Below, one piece after another: positions 1-7,134 of a stretch of 11,594 nt of DNA (within the stretch, counting starts at the first letter, position 1; each line of letters starts with the position of its first letter). A program made the translations under genes and the position numbers. Source of the DNA: Rhodospirillales bacterium (GTDB lineage Bacteria; Pseudomonadota; Alphaproteobacteria; Reyranellales; Reyranellaceae); contig JABMNB010000126.1 in NCBI GenBank assembly GCA_013205335.1, forward strand, positions 1 through 11,594, read 5' to 3'. The notes beneath the pieces are model-generated. The model made no database searches, had not been told where the DNA came from, and saw nothing but the letters and a program-made list of their open reading frames with translations.

Positions 1-1236
1 ATCCCGCGCGAGCACTGGTCCGGCCACGCCCAGGCCGTAGGCAAGGCGTTCGAGGAGAAAGGCTTCAAGTATCTGCCCGATCAGAACGGCGAGTTCGTCG
101 ACGGCTATTTCCCGGTCACCCACTCCAACGCCGAGGAGCGACGCGTCTCGGCCGCGATGGGCTATCTCGATGCGGAAACCCGCAAGCGCGCCAACCTGAC
201 GATTTCGACCGATACGCAGGTCACGTCGCTCCTGTTCGAGGGCACGCGGTGCGTCGGTGTCACGGCCCGGGTGGGCGGCAAGGAGCAGGAATTCCACGCC
301 CGCGAGATCATCCTGTCCAGTGGCGCCATTCATTCGCCGGCCCATCTCCTGCGCGCCGGCATCGGCCCCGTGGGCCAGCTCGCCGACCTCGGCATCCCGG
401 TCGTCTCCGCCTTGCCCGGCGTGGGCCAGCGCCTGATGGACCACCCTTCGATCGCGCTGTCCTCCTTCATCAGACGCAGCGCGCGCCTGCGCGAGCATAC
501 ACGGCGGCACATCCATGTCGGCCTGCGCTATTCGTCGAACCTGCCCGGCATCCCCAAGGGCGACATGTTCGTGGCCGTGGCGAGCAAGTCGGCGTGGCAT
601 GCGGTGGGCGAGCAGATCGCCTCGCTGCTCACCTTCATCAACAAGACCTATTCGGAGACCGGTCAGGTCAAGCTCGCGTCGCGAGACTGGCGCAGCGAAC
701 CGATCGTCGAGTTCAACCTGCTCTCCGACAAGCGCGATCTCGACCGGCTGAAGAGCGGCTTCAAGCTGATGGCCGCGGTGCAGATGACAGATGCCCTGCG
801 CAAAGTGACCGATGTGCCCTTCCCGGCCTCTTACAGCGACCGGGTCCGCCAGATCGGCGTGGTGACTACCAGGAACAAGTGGCTGACCCGGCTGGTCGCC
901 ACGATGCTCGACGGCCCTGCGGCGCTCAGGCGCTACATGATCGACAACTACGTGGTCGAGGGTTTCACCTTCGACCAGGTGTTGAACGACGACGACGCGC
1001 TCGAGGCCTTCGTGCGCAAAGCCGCAATCGGTGTCTGGCATGCCTCCTGTACCTGCCGCATGGGCCGCGGCGACGATCCGATGGCCGTTGTCGACACTGA
1101 GGGACGGGTCCGCGGCGTGCAGGGCCTGCGTGTCGTCGACGCCTCGATCTTTCCGGTGGTGCCCTGCGCCAATACAAATTTCCCGACACTGATGACGGCC
1201 GAGAAGATATCGGAAGCCGTCCTCGCCGTTCACTGA
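1..1236 (+). CDS. GMC family FAD-dependent oxidoreductase (choline dehydrogenase-like), 5'-truncated
   Basis: The frame is open from the first base, so the gene begins outside the window; 411 residues are visible. The missing N-terminus (roughly 120-130 residues if the usual 530-550 aa length holds) would carry the Rossmann GxGxxG motif that binds FAD. A GMC signature-2-like segment lies at visible residues 106-120 (SSGAIHSPAHLLRAG). The C-terminal catalytic block is intact: WHASCTCRMG with His347, then the VVDASIFP stretch, then CANTNFPT, in which Asn391 aligns with the catalytic Asn of choline dehydrogenase/oxidase. The family oxidises alcohols such as choline, using FAD as hydride acceptor. 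The substrate cannot be read from the sequence. It is the first visible gene of a four-gene run, ending 11 nt before the next start. It lacks the cysteine motif of the second GMC enzyme at 8180, so the two are different subtypes and not a duplication. Confidence 0.93.
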   Translation: MPREHWSGHAQAVGKAFEEKGFKYLPDQNGEFVDGYFPVTHSNAEERRVSAAMGYLDAETRKRANLTISTDTQVTSLLFEGTRCVGVTARVGGKEQEFHAREIILSSGAIHSPAHLLRAGIGPVGQLADLGIPVVSALPGVGQRLMDHPSIALSSFIRRSARLREHTRRHIHVGLRYSSNLPGIPKGDMFVAVASKSAWHAVGEQIASLLTFINKTYSETGQVKLASRDWRSEPIVEFNLLSDKRDLDRLKSGFKLMAAVQMTDALRKVTDVPFPASYSDRVRQIGVVTTRNKWLTRLVATMLDGPAALRRYMIDNYVVEGFTFDQVLNDDDALEAFVRKAAIGVWHASCTCRMGRGDDPMAVVDTEGRVRGVQGLRVVDASIFPVVPCANTNFPTLMTAEKISEAVLAVH

Positions 1237-1247
1237 GGAGCAAGTAC

Positions 1248-2213
1248 ATGTCGGTCGTACTGGGCAGCGGCGAGCACCGCTATCGTGTGGTCGAGAACTG
1301 GGCGAAGCTTCCCGAAGGCTGGGAGTTCCGCGATGTCGCCGCCGTCGCCTGTGACAGCAAGGACCGCGTCTACGTCTTCAACCGTGGCGAACACCCGATG
1401 ATGGTGTTCGACAAGGACGGCAACTTCCTGCGCTCCTGGGGCGAGGGCCTGTTCAGCCGCGCGCACGGCATCCACATCGACAGCGACGACAATCTCTTTT
1501 GTACCGATGACGGCGACCATACGGTCCGCAAGGTCAGCACCGACGGCAAGGTGCTGATGACCATCGGCGTGCCCAACCAGCCCGCGCCCTTCCTGAGCGG
1601 CAAGCCGTTCAACCGCTGCACCCACACGGCGCTCTCTCCGAAGGGCGAGATCTACGTCTCCGACGGCTACGGCAACAGCCGCGTCCACAAATACTCGCCC
1701 GACGGAACGCACCTGATGTGCTGGGGCACGACCGGCACCGATCCGGGCGAATTCAACATCGCGCACAACATCGCCACCGACGACGACGGCTGGGTCTATG
1801 TCGCCGACCGCGAGAACCATCGCGTGCAGGTGTTCGACGGCAACGGCAAGTACGAGGCGCAGTGGAACAACATGCACCGGCCTTGTGCGCTCTACTGCTG
1901 CGGTGGCGCCAAGAACCCGACCTTCATCATCGGCGAGTTGGGCCCCGGCATGCCGGTGAACACCAAGCACACCAATCTCGGCCCGCGCCTGTCGATCGTC
2001 GACAGCAAGGGAAAGACCCTGGCCCGGCTCGGCGGACAGGAAGGACCCGGCGAGCAGACCGGCCGTTTCCTGTCGCCGCACGGGCTGGCGGTCGATTCGC
2101 GCGGCGACATCTATGTCGGCGAGGTGAGCTATACCAACTGGCCGAGCACCTTTCCCGGCACTCCGGTGCCGAAACACCTGCGCTCTTTGCAGAAACTCGA
2201 GAAAGTCGTCTGA
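1248..2213 (+). CDS. NHL-repeat six-bladed beta-propeller protein (peptidyl-alpha-hydroxyglycine alpha-amidating lyase-like)
   Basis: This is a 321-residue protein with repeated NHL-type blades, for example GEIYVSDGYGNSRVHKYSPDG and GWVYVADRENHRVQVFDGNG; about six blades can be traced between residues 30 and 300. A histidine recurs at the same place at the start of four blades: His73 (AHGIHID), His126 (THTALSP), His173 (AHNIATD) and His278 (PHGLAVD). In the peptidylglycine amidating lyase family, histidines near the propeller axis bind a metal, so a metal site is plausible, but the reaction is unknown. No signal peptide or membrane segment is seen, so it is probably cytoplasmic. The start is supported by GAGGAG at 1235-1240, 7 nt before the ATG and overlapping the stop of the preceding GMC gene, which suggests translational coupling. 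It sits between two dehydrogenase genes, so it may act on a product of one of them, as a lyase, lactonase or hydrolase. This is inference; other six-bladed propeller enzymes are possible. Confidence 0.85.
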   Translation: MSVVLGSGEHRYRVVENWAKLPEGWEFRDVAAVACDSKDRVYVFNRGEHPMMVFDKDGNFLRSWGEGLFSRAHGIHIDSDDNLFCTDDGDHTVRKVSTDGKVLMTIGVPNQPAPFLSGKPFNRCTHTALSPKGEIYVSDGYGNSRVHKYSPDGTHLMCWGTTGTDPGEFNIAHNIATDDDGWVYVADRENHRVQVFDGNGKYEAQWNNMHRPCALYCCGGAKNPTFIIGELGPGMPVNTKHTNLGPRLSIVDSKGKTLARLGGQEGPGEQTGRFLSPHGLAVDSRGDIYVGEVSYTNWPSTFPGTPVPKHLRSLQKLEKVV

Positions 2214-2225
2214 GGAGATATTGTG

Positions 2226-3197
2226 ATGGTTGAACGCGTACTCGTCGTCGGACCCAAGGACACGCTGTCGATGGTCGACGACCTCGCCCCCAAGGGCTAC
2301 GAAATCGTGAAGGCGCTGCACAATTCGCCTGAGCAGAAGGCCGCTCTGCCCGGTACCCACTATTTCGTGGGCTTCATCCAGCAATACGTCACCCCGCAGC
2401 TCTTCAAGGATGCGCCGAACCTCAAGCTGATTCAGATGCTGAGCGCAGGCTACGACCGAGCCGATCTCGAGGCCGCGCGGAAGAGCGGCGTGCCGCTGTG
2501 CGCCAATGGCGGCGCCAACTCGGTCGCCGTCTCCGAGCACGCGATGCTGCTGATGCTGTCGGTCTCGCGCCGCCTGATCACCCAGCACAACAACGTCATC
2601 GCGGGCCGCTGGCACGGCAATTCGCCGCCGACCGTGCACGAGGTGCGCAACCGCGTGCTGGGCATCATCGGCCTCGGCACGATCGGCAAGAAGGTCGCCA
2701 AGCTGGCGCTCGCCTTCGGCATGACAGTCCACTACTACGACATCGCCCGCCTCAGGGAAGAGGAGGAAGACGCCCTGGGCGTCCGCTTCCGCCTGCTGCC
2801 CGAGATCCTGCGGCACTCCGACATCGTCTCGCTGCACGTGCCGCTGAACGGTTCGACCCGCCACATGATCGGCAAGGACGAGCTTGCCGCCATGAAGAAG
2901 TCGGCGATCATCGTGAACACCTCGCGCGGGCCGGTGATCGACGAGAAGGCGATGACCGCCGCGCTCTCAGCCGGCAACCTGTTCGGCGCGGGCCTCGACG
3001 TGTTCGACGAGGAGCCGACGCCGCCGGACAATCCGCTCCTCAAGCTCGACAACGTCATCCTGACCGCGCATCTCGCCGGCCCTACGTTCGAGAGCAACAT
3101 CACCCGTCTGCGCAACGGCTTCGACAACGTCCAGAGGGTTGCCCGCGGCGAAGCCGCGCTTTGGGTGGTGCCTGAACTGCTGGAGCCGAAGAAATGA
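2226..3197 (+). CDS. D-2-hydroxyacid dehydrogenase, NAD(P)-binding
   Basis: This 323-residue enzyme belongs to the D-isomer-specific 2-hydroxyacid dehydrogenases (phosphoglycerate, glyoxylate/hydroxypyruvate and D-lactate dehydrogenases), which reversibly reduce a 2-keto acid to the D-2-hydroxy acid with NAD(P)H. The nucleotide-binding motif GLGTIG is at residues 149-154. The three family catalytic residues are present: Arg234 in NTSRGP, Glu263 in FDEEP and His282 in TAHLAG. The flanking substrate-binding domain is made of the first ~100 residues and the C-terminal tail. An in-frame GTG lies one codon upstream at 2223. I prefer the ATG because AGGAG at 2213-2217 is 8 nt away from it, against 5 nt from the GTG. 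The ribosome-binding site overlaps the stop of the propeller gene, and the 3' end overlaps the next gene by ATGA, so all are likely on one transcript. The exact substrate is not determinable from the motifs. Confidence 0.93.
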   Translation: MVERVLVVGPKDTLSMVDDLAPKGYEIVKALHNSPEQKAALPGTHYFVGFIQQYVTPQLFKDAPNLKLIQMLSAGYDRADLEAARKSGVPLCANGGANSVAVSEHAMLLMLSVSRRLITQHNNVIAGRWHGNSPPTVHEVRNRVLGIIGLGTIGKKVAKLALAFGMTVHYYDIARLREEEEDALGVRFRLLPEILRHSDIVSLHVPLNGSTRHMIGKDELAAMKKSAIIVNTSRGPVIDEKAMTAALSAGNLFGAGLDVFDEEPTPPDNPLLKLDNVILTAHLAGPTFESNITRLRNGFDNVQRVARGEAALWVVPELLEPKK

Positions 3198-4171
3198 GCC
3201 GTCTCTCGAGACGCAGCCTCCTGGCGGGCGGCCTCGCGGCCCCCTTCATCGCGCGCGAGGGTTTCGCGCAGGGCGACTGGCCGAAAGGGCCGGTGCGCTG
3301 GGTGGTGGCCTTCGCGGCCGGCGGCGCCGCCGACACCGTGGCACGCAACATCGGCGTGCGGGTCGCCGAGATCATCGGCCAGCAGGTGGTCATCGACAAC
3401 CGCACCGGCGGCAATGCCGTCGTCGCCGCCAACGCCGTACTGCAGGCGCCGCGCGACGGCCAGACCTTCCTAGTCGACGCGGCCAACCAGATCACCAACA
3501 CCTTGCTGATGAAGGACCTGCCGTTCGACTATGCGCAGACTTGGCTGCCGGTGACCCAGCTCGCGAGCTTTCCGCAGGTCGTCGCGGTGAAGCAGGATTT
3601 CCCGGCACAGACCTTCAAGGAGTACATCGCCGCGGCCAAGGCCAAGCCCGGCACGATCAGCTACGGCACGCCGCCGGCCGCCGGCATGGCCCACATGGCC
3701 GGCGAGGAACTGCAGCGCCGGGCCGACATCAAGCTGATCCACGTCCCCTATCGCGGCGGCGCCGACGCCGCGCGCGACATCGGCGCCGGCGCCATCGATT
3801 CGGTGATCATCACCACCAACTCTATCCGACCGCCCGTCGCCGCTGGCCGCGCCCGTGTGCTGGCCGTCACCAGCCTCAAGCGCTCCGCGACCTTTCCCGA
3901 CGTGCCGACCATCGCCGAAAGCGGCTATCCCGGCTTCGACCTCAGCGACTGGAACGGCCTGTTTGCCGTCAACGGCACGCCGCCGGCCCTGGTCGACCGC
4001 ATGCAGGCCGTGGTCGCCGAGGCGATCAAGGACCCGAAGGTCAAGGAACGCCTCGATCCGACGGGCGCCGATCTGGTTGCCAACACGCCAGCCGCGTTCA
4101 GGAGCTGGATCGCCGGCCAGCGCGAGCTGCTGGGCAAGCTGATCGTCGAGGCGGGGATCAAGCTGCAGTAA
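3194..4171 (+). CDS. Bug/TctC-family tripartite tricarboxylate transporter substrate-binding protein
   Basis: This is a 325-residue periplasmic receptor of the Bug (TctC-like) family, which binds small carboxylates and related solutes. The N-terminus has a signal sequence with a twin-arginine-like motif (SRRSLLAGG, residues 5-13), a short hydrophobic stretch, and a likely cleavage site near FAQG (residues 24-27). Family landmarks follow: PVRWVVAFAAGGAADTVAR, the VIDNRTGGNAVVAAN segment, ISYGTPPAAGMAHMAGE, the VPYRGG motif, and FPDVPTIAESGYPGFD towards the C-terminus. The ATG overlaps the stop of the D-2-hydroxyacid dehydrogenase gene (ATGA), with GGAG at 3182-3185 as ribosome-binding site. 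No membrane subunits (TctA, TctB) are in the window, as is common for orphan Bug receptors, so the permease must be elsewhere. Placement at the end of an oxidoreductase run suggests it binds the substrate, or a relative of the substrate, of these enzymes. Confidence 0.93.
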   Translation: MSRLSRRSLLAGGLAAPFIAREGFAQGDWPKGPVRWVVAFAAGGAADTVARNIGVRVAEIIGQQVVIDNRTGGNAVVAANAVLQAPRDGQTFLVDAANQITNTLLMKDLPFDYAQTWLPVTQLASFPQVVAVKQDFPAQTFKEYIAAAKAKPGTISYGTPPAAGMAHMAGEELQRRADIKLIHVPYRGGADAARDIGAGAIDSVIITTNSIRPPVAAGRARVLAVTSLKRSATFPDVPTIAESGYPGFDLSDWNGLFAVNGTPPALVDRMQAVVAEAIKDPKVKERLDPTGADLVANTPAAFRSWIAGQRELLGKLIVEAGIKLQ

Positions 4172-4189
4172 GCCAGCCTTTCAGGCGGC

Positions 4190-5437
4190 CTACAGCTTCA
4201 GCCTGTAGGTTTCGTCGAACTTCAGGATAGCCGCGAACGAGATCGCCGCGGCCGCCATGATCATGAAGGCCGGGCTGTAATCGTTGGCGGTGCGGTGAAC
4301 GAGCCACGTGGCAACCAGCGGACTGAATCCACCCAGCACCCCGAGCGTCACGTTGTAGCCCAATGCGATCGCCGTGCAGCGGATTTCGGCTGGCACGGCC
4401 TCGACCATCAGCGCGGGCTGGCCGCCAATGAAGCCGCCGACCGAGAGCACGAAGCCGAGCTGACCCAGCAGGATCAGGGTCGGATGCCCCTGGTGCATCA
4501 GCCAAAAGAACGGCAATGCGCCCACGAACCCGAGGGCAGCCGCGCTCAGCATCAGTGGGCGCCGCCCGTAGCGGTCGGACAGCCAGCCCATCAGGACCAT
4601 GACCGGCAGCATCACGACCATGCTGGCGGAATTGATGGCCAGCGCGGTGGCGGGCGCGATATCGTCGGCGAGCTGCAGCCAGCTCACGATGTAGACGAAC
4701 ATCAAGTAGAAGCCGACGGAGTTGAAAACCGAGAGGGCTGCGAGCTTGCCCAGCAGCGGGCCGTGGTTGCGCACCGTATCGAGAAGCGGCGACCGCGATG
4801 TCGCGGTCTTGCGTGGCGCCTCATGGACATGGCGCCGCAGCACGACACCGGCAATTCCGACCAGCAGCCCCAGCAGGAACGGCAGGCGCCAGCCCCAGCT
4901 CTCCAGCGCCTGCTCGGACATCACCGATGCCAGCAGCGCACCGGTCGCCGAGCCCAGCAGGATGCCGCCGACTGCGCCGCAGCAGCCCAGCGCGCCCACC
5001 AGCCCCCGCCGGTTGGGCGGCGACTGCTCGATGATGAATATGATCGACGTCGTGTATTCGCCGCCGACCGACAGGCCCTGAACCATGCGGAGCAGCGTGA
5101 GCAGGATCGGCGCCGCGATCCCAAGCGTCTGGTAATCAGGCAGGACGCCCACGAGGAAGGTCGGGATGGCCATCGCCGCCACCGAGAAGGTGAGCGCGGC
5201 CCGCCGGCCCAGCCTGTCGCCGATCGCGCCGATCACGGCACCGCCGATCGGTCGCATCAGGAAGCCCACGGCAAAGATGCCGAAGGCCGCCAGCACCTGG
5301 GCGACGGGATCTTCGCCCGGGAAGAAGGCCCGCCCGATCGCGGCGGCAAAGTAGCCGTAGACCGCGAAATCGTACCATTCCAGCACGTTGCCGATGGCCC
5401 CGGCCGCAATGACCCGGCGCGTGTTCCTATGCTCCAT
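4190..5437 (-). CDS. MFS transporter, metabolite:H+ symporter (MHS) family
   Basis: This 415-residue integral inner-membrane protein has about 12 hydrophobic segments. MHS-subfamily markers are clear: GNVLEWYDFAVYGYF at residues 16-30, the loop 2-3 motif GAIGDRLGRR at 70-79, RMVQGLSVGGEY shortly after, and a second half-repeat of the loop motif (GWLSDRYGRRPL) in the C-terminal half. Characterised members (proline/betaine ProP, alpha-ketoglutarate KgtP, shikimate ShiA, citrate carriers) import small organic acids or betaines with protons. The substrate here cannot be assigned. The start has a purine-rich upstream stretch containing GGGGAG. The gene converges on the Bug-receptor gene with only 18 nt between the stop codons, and lies downstream of the flavin monooxygenase on the same strand after a 149-nt gap, so it may have its own promoter. 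Confidence 0.93.
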   Translation of the reverse strand: MEHRNTRRVIAAGAIGNVLEWYDFAVYGYFAAAIGRAFFPGEDPVAQVLAAFGIFAVGFLMRPIGGAVIGAIGDRLGRRAALTFSVAAMAIPTFLVGVLPDYQTLGIAAPILLTLLRMVQGLSVGGEYTTSIIFIIEQSPPNRRGLVGALGCCGAVGGILLGSATGALLASVMSEQALESWGWRLPFLLGLLVGIAGVVLRRHVHEAPRKTATSRSPLLDTVRNHGPLLGKLAALSVFNSVGFYLMFVYIVSWLQLADDIAPATALAINSASMVVMLPVMVLMGWLSDRYGRRPLMLSAAALGFVGALPFFWLMHQGHPTLILLGQLGFVLSVGGFIGGQPALMVEAVPAEIRCTAIALGYNVTLGVLGGFSPLVATWLVHRTANDYSPAFMIMAAAAISFAAILKFDETYRLKL

Positions 5438-5463
5438 CCCCGCTCCCCCGAGCCAATGACCAA

Positions 5464-5559
5464 GGGTCCGTCACTTCGGTCGGGATGACACGGTCTTTTT
5501 CATCGGCGCACCTGCGCAAATTCAAACAATGGTGTCATCCCAAACGCAGTGAGGGACCT
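5464..5559. repeat. Imperfect 28-bp inverted repeat with 40-bp spacer (REP-like palindromic element)
   Basis: The left arm (5464-5491) and right arm (5532-5559) match as reverse complements at 23 of 28 positions by hand alignment. Each arm reads outside-to-inside or inside-to-outside around a GTGTCATCCC core and a GGACC end. The 40-bp spacer contains a smaller palindrome, GCGCACCTGCGC (5506-5517). The whole element fills most of the gap between the monooxygenase stop and the MFS start. Sequences of this type occur as dispersed intergenic repeats in many high-GC genomes. Whether it also acts in transcription termination or mRNA stability is unknown. Confidence 0.65.
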
Positions 5560-5586
5560 CTCCCGCCTCAATTCGGTGGCCGACGA

Positions 5587-7086
5587 TCAGCCGTAGACGA
5601 ACGCGCGATCCTCAAGATCGATGGCCGGAAAGACGTTCTTCTCGTTCCAGTAATCCTGGGTGTGCTGCCATTCCGGCTTGTCGCCGCGCTTGGGCAGCAG
5701 ATGCATGCCGCGCATCAGATAGCCCGGATTGAAGTTCTCCGGATCGATCCAGGGCAACAGCTCCATGTCCTTGTCCTCGGGCCGCAACGCGACCGCGACC
5801 TTGCGGGCCTGGTTCTTGCCCATATGGTCCAGCAGGCGGCAGACGAAATCGGCGACGAGGTCGGCCCGCAGCGTCCAGCTCGCGCGGAAATAGCCGAACA
5901 CCCAGACCATGTTGGGCACGCCGGTGAACATCATGCCGCGATAGGTCACGGTCTCGGCGAAGTCGACCAGCCTGCCGTCCACGGCGAACGCGATGTCGCC
6001 CATCACCGACAGGTGAAAGCCGGTCGCCGTCACGATGATGTCGGCCTCGAGGATCTTGCCCGACTTGAGCAGGATGCCTTCCGGGACGAAGCGATCGATC
6101 TCGTCGGTCTCGACCGAGGCCTTGCCGGCGCGGACAGCCTTGAAGAGGTCGCCGTCGGGCACGAAGGCGATGCGCTGCTGCCACGGCCGGTAGCTCGGCG
6201 TGAAATGCGGCTCCATCGGGAAGTCGGGCCCGACATGGGCGCGGACACCGGCCAGCAGCTCGCTGCGCACCTTGTCCGATTCCTCGAAGGAGCGCCGGGT
6301 GAACACCGACTGATCGTGCAGGATCTTGCGGCGCACGATCTCGTGGATCCATTCCTCGTCGACCTCAAGCTGACGCAGCGTTTCGGCAAGCTCGATGGCG
6401 TTGCGGCCGGGGATGAAGTAGGTCGGCGACCGCTGCAGCATCGTGACATGACCGGCCTTGTCGGCCATCGCCGGGATGACCGTTGCCGCCGTTGCTCCCG
6501 AACCGATCACGACGATCTTCTTGCCCGTGTAGTCGAGGTCCTGCGGCCATGTCTGCGGGTGGATCAGCTGGCCCTTGAAGCTCTCCATGCCCTTCCATTC
6601 CGGCGTGTAGCCGACGGAATGGCGGTAGTAGCCCTGGCACATCCAGAGGAAGTTGGCGGTGAAGCGGACCGCCTCGCCGGTGTCGGTGCGGGTGCCCTCG
6701 ATCGTCCACAGGTTGTCCTGGCTCGACCAGGATGCGCTGTCGATCCGGTGCCGGTAGCGGATGCGGCGGCCGAGGTCGTTGTCCTCGATGACCTCGTTCA
6801 TGTAGGTGCGGATCTCTTCGGCCGTGGCGATCGGCTTGCCCGTCCACGGCTTGAAGCGATAGCCGAACGTGTGGAGGTCGCTGTCGGAGCGGATGCCGGG
6901 ATATTTGTGGGTGAGCCAGGTGCCCCCGAAGTCCTCCTGCGACTCCAGCACGACGAAGCTCCTGTCCGGCGACTGCTGGGTCAGGTGGTAGGCGCCACCG
7001 ATGCCCGAAATGCCGGCGCCGACGATGACGACGTCGAAATGCTCGGTCTTGGTGGCCGCGGGCCGCGCAAGGGTGGTATCCGGCAT
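5587..7086 (-). CDS. Baeyer-Villiger-type flavin-containing monooxygenase
   Basis: This 499-residue FAD and NAD(P)H enzyme has two Rossmann motifs, GAGISG at residues 23-28 (FAD) and GSGATA at 195-200 (NADPH). Between them lies FKGQLIHPQTWP at 170-181, an exact match to the Baeyer-Villiger fingerprint FxGxxxHxxxWP. A later DIIVTATGF segment matches the ATG-type motif that links the two domains in flavin monooxygenases. The family inserts oxygen next to a ketone carbonyl to give an ester or lactone, or oxygenates N or S atoms; the substrate is not visible. The frame stays open upstream to 7395, but I place the start at the ATG at 7086: it has a GAGGAA stretch upstream, puts the first beta strand (FDVVIVGAG) 16 residues from the N-terminus as usual, and avoids overlapping the divergent gene. 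It is cytosolic, with no signal peptide. Its start is 48 nt from the divergently transcribed SGNH hydrolase, so the two may share a control region. Confidence 0.92.
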   Translation of the reverse strand: MPDTTLARPAATKTEHFDVVIVGAGISGIGGAYHLTQQSPDRSFVVLESQEDFGGTWLTHKYPGIRSDSDLHTFGYRFKPWTGKPIATAEEIRTYMNEVIEDNDLGRRIRYRHRIDSASWSSQDNLWTIEGTRTDTGEAVRFTANFLWMCQGYYRHSVGYTPEWKGMESFKGQLIHPQTWPQDLDYTGKKIVVIGSGATAATVIPAMADKAGHVTMLQRSPTYFIPGRNAIELAETLRQLEVDEEWIHEIVRRKILHDQSVFTRRSFEESDKVRSELLAGVRAHVGPDFPMEPHFTPSYRPWQQRIAFVPDGDLFKAVRAGKASVETDEIDRFVPEGILLKSGKILEADIIVTATGFHLSVMGDIAFAVDGRLVDFAETVTYRGMMFTGVPNMVWVFGYFRASWTLRADLVADFVCRLLDHMGKNQARKVAVALRPEDKDMELLPWIDPENFNPGYLMRGMHLLPKRGDKPEWQHTQDYWNEKNVFPAIDLEDRAFVYG

Positions 7087-7134
7087 GGGAAGTCTCTTTC
7101 CTCGCTGATAAAGTAGCGCCAGTCTTGCTTGAAC

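Noticed and set aside
1230..2864. Long minus-strand open frame of 544 codons opposite the propeller and dehydrogenase genes
   Set aside because: It is antisense to two well-supported genes with clear family motifs. Its translation has low complexity (rich in Val, Ala, Asp, Arg, His) and no recognisable domain, as expected from GC-rich codon bias on the opposite strand.
4173..4188. Small bulged hairpin between the convergent Bug-receptor and MFS genes
   Set aside because: The stem is only about six pairs with a bulge and has no T-run on either strand. It is too weak to call a terminator.
4295..5488. Plus-strand open frame of 397 codons opposite the MFS transporter
   Set aside because: It is rich in Gln, Arg, His and Asp, which is the usual antisense image of a hydrophobic membrane protein. 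No domain is seen.
5485..7116. Long plus-strand open frame of 543 codons opposite the monooxygenase
   Set aside because: It mirrors the Baeyer-Villiger-type gene almost exactly, has no motif, and is a high-GC shadow of a gene with an exact family fingerprint.
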